DNA of 64,000 bases from Bacteroidales bacterium (lineage in GTDB: Bacteria; Bacteroidota; Bacteroidia; Bacteroidales; Paludibacteraceae): the NCBI GenBank assembly GCA_012837935.1, contig DUQG01000007.1, positions 1-64,000 of the forward strand, read 5' to 3'. Made by a program: the position numbers and the translations under genes. Positions 63,760 through 64,000 of this stretch are shown in pieces. Position 1 is the stretch's first letter; every line of letters begins with the position of its first letter. The notes beneath the pieces are model-generated. The model was given only the letters and a program-made list of their open reading frames with translations. It ran no database searches and was not told the origin of the DNA.

Positions 63760-64000
63760 ATGGCAAAAATACTTGTAATTGATGATGAACGAAGCATTCG
63801 GAATACGATGAAGGATATTCTGGAATTTGAAAAGCATCGAGTGGTGCTTGCCGAAAATGGGCGAGTAGGGCTGGATACGGCTATTCATGATGAATTTGAT
63901 TTGATTTTTTCGGATATTAAAATGCCTGAAATGGATGGCATGGAACTGCTGGATGAACTTCAAGAAAAAGGTGTGGAAGCACCTGTCGTGATGATTTCGG
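63760..64000 (+). CDS. Response regulator, N-terminal receiver domain (cut by window end)
   Basis: ATG at 63760 opens MAKILVIDDERSIRNTMKDI and 60 more residues before the window ends. The receiver-domain residues are present: DDE near the start, phosphoacceptor aspartate D53 in LIFSDIKMPEMDG (numbering from the ATG). The start resembles NtrC-type sigma-54 activators common in this phylum, but the output domain is outside the window, so the class is unknown. Confidence 0.85.
   Translation, partial: MAKILVIDDERSIRNTMKDILEFEKHRVVLAENGRVGLDTAIHDEFDLIFSDIKMPEMDGMELLDELQEKGVEAPVVMIS

Overview
The window looks like chromosomal DNA of a member of the Bacteroidales (phylum Bacteroidetes). The evidence is a SusC/SusD pair, four proteins with C-terminal type IX secretion (T9SS) sorting domains, a GldJ-like lipoprotein, promoters of the TTG-N18..20-TAnnTTTG type, fused-subunit 2-oxoacid:ferredoxin oxidoreductase genes, A+T-rich DNA and many small palindromic intergenic repeats. 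I cannot name the genus with confidence.

Layout. 1-1.6 kb: two small cysteine-rich lipoprotein genes (one frameshifted) in a repeat-rich accessory patch. 1.6-17.5 kb: mostly housekeeping genes on the minus strand: rnr, topA with a DUF4831 gene, prfB (with its programmed frameshift), proC, an SPFH-tail membrane protein, a DUF5686 gene broken by an in-frame stop, xerD, and a queuosine-precursor transporter behind a preQ1-I-type riboswitch. Plus-strand genes in between are a lipid kinase, a small lipoprotein and an S1/P1 nuclease. The 8.3-9.0 kb gap holds a candidate small RNA on the minus strand.

17.9-48.0 kb: ridA, then a polysaccharide-utilisation-like locus, all on the plus strand: IPT/NHL lipoprotein, SusC, SusD, DUF4361-type lipoprotein, an 804-residue and a 2076-residue modular T9SS protein, a GH95 (alpha-L-fucosidase type) enzyme and, after an Smr-domain gene and queA, a GH2 beta-galactosidase-type enzyme. 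The 2076-residue protein contains an exact-length 617-codon tandem duplication. The modules (ricin-like, FIVAR-like, GEVED, chitobiase C-terminal) are shuffled among these proteins. A PNGase F-like gene at 61 kb would complement the locus by releasing N-glycans. Together they suggest growth on fucosylated, galactosylated glycans, possibly from glycoproteins. No regulator gene lies next to the locus.

48.1-64 kb: guaA, tatD, tRNA-Ser(GGA), korB-korA, a GNAT gene that looks like a mobile cassette with attC-like ends, asnS, a gldJ-like gene (fits the T9SS cargo upstream), an SRPBCC gene beside a large inverted-repeat element, folP-cdaA (dihydropteroate synthase and diadenylate cyclase), the PNGase F-like gene, purD (its 5' end rebuilt by a palindromic repeat) and the start of a response-regulator gene cut by the window end.
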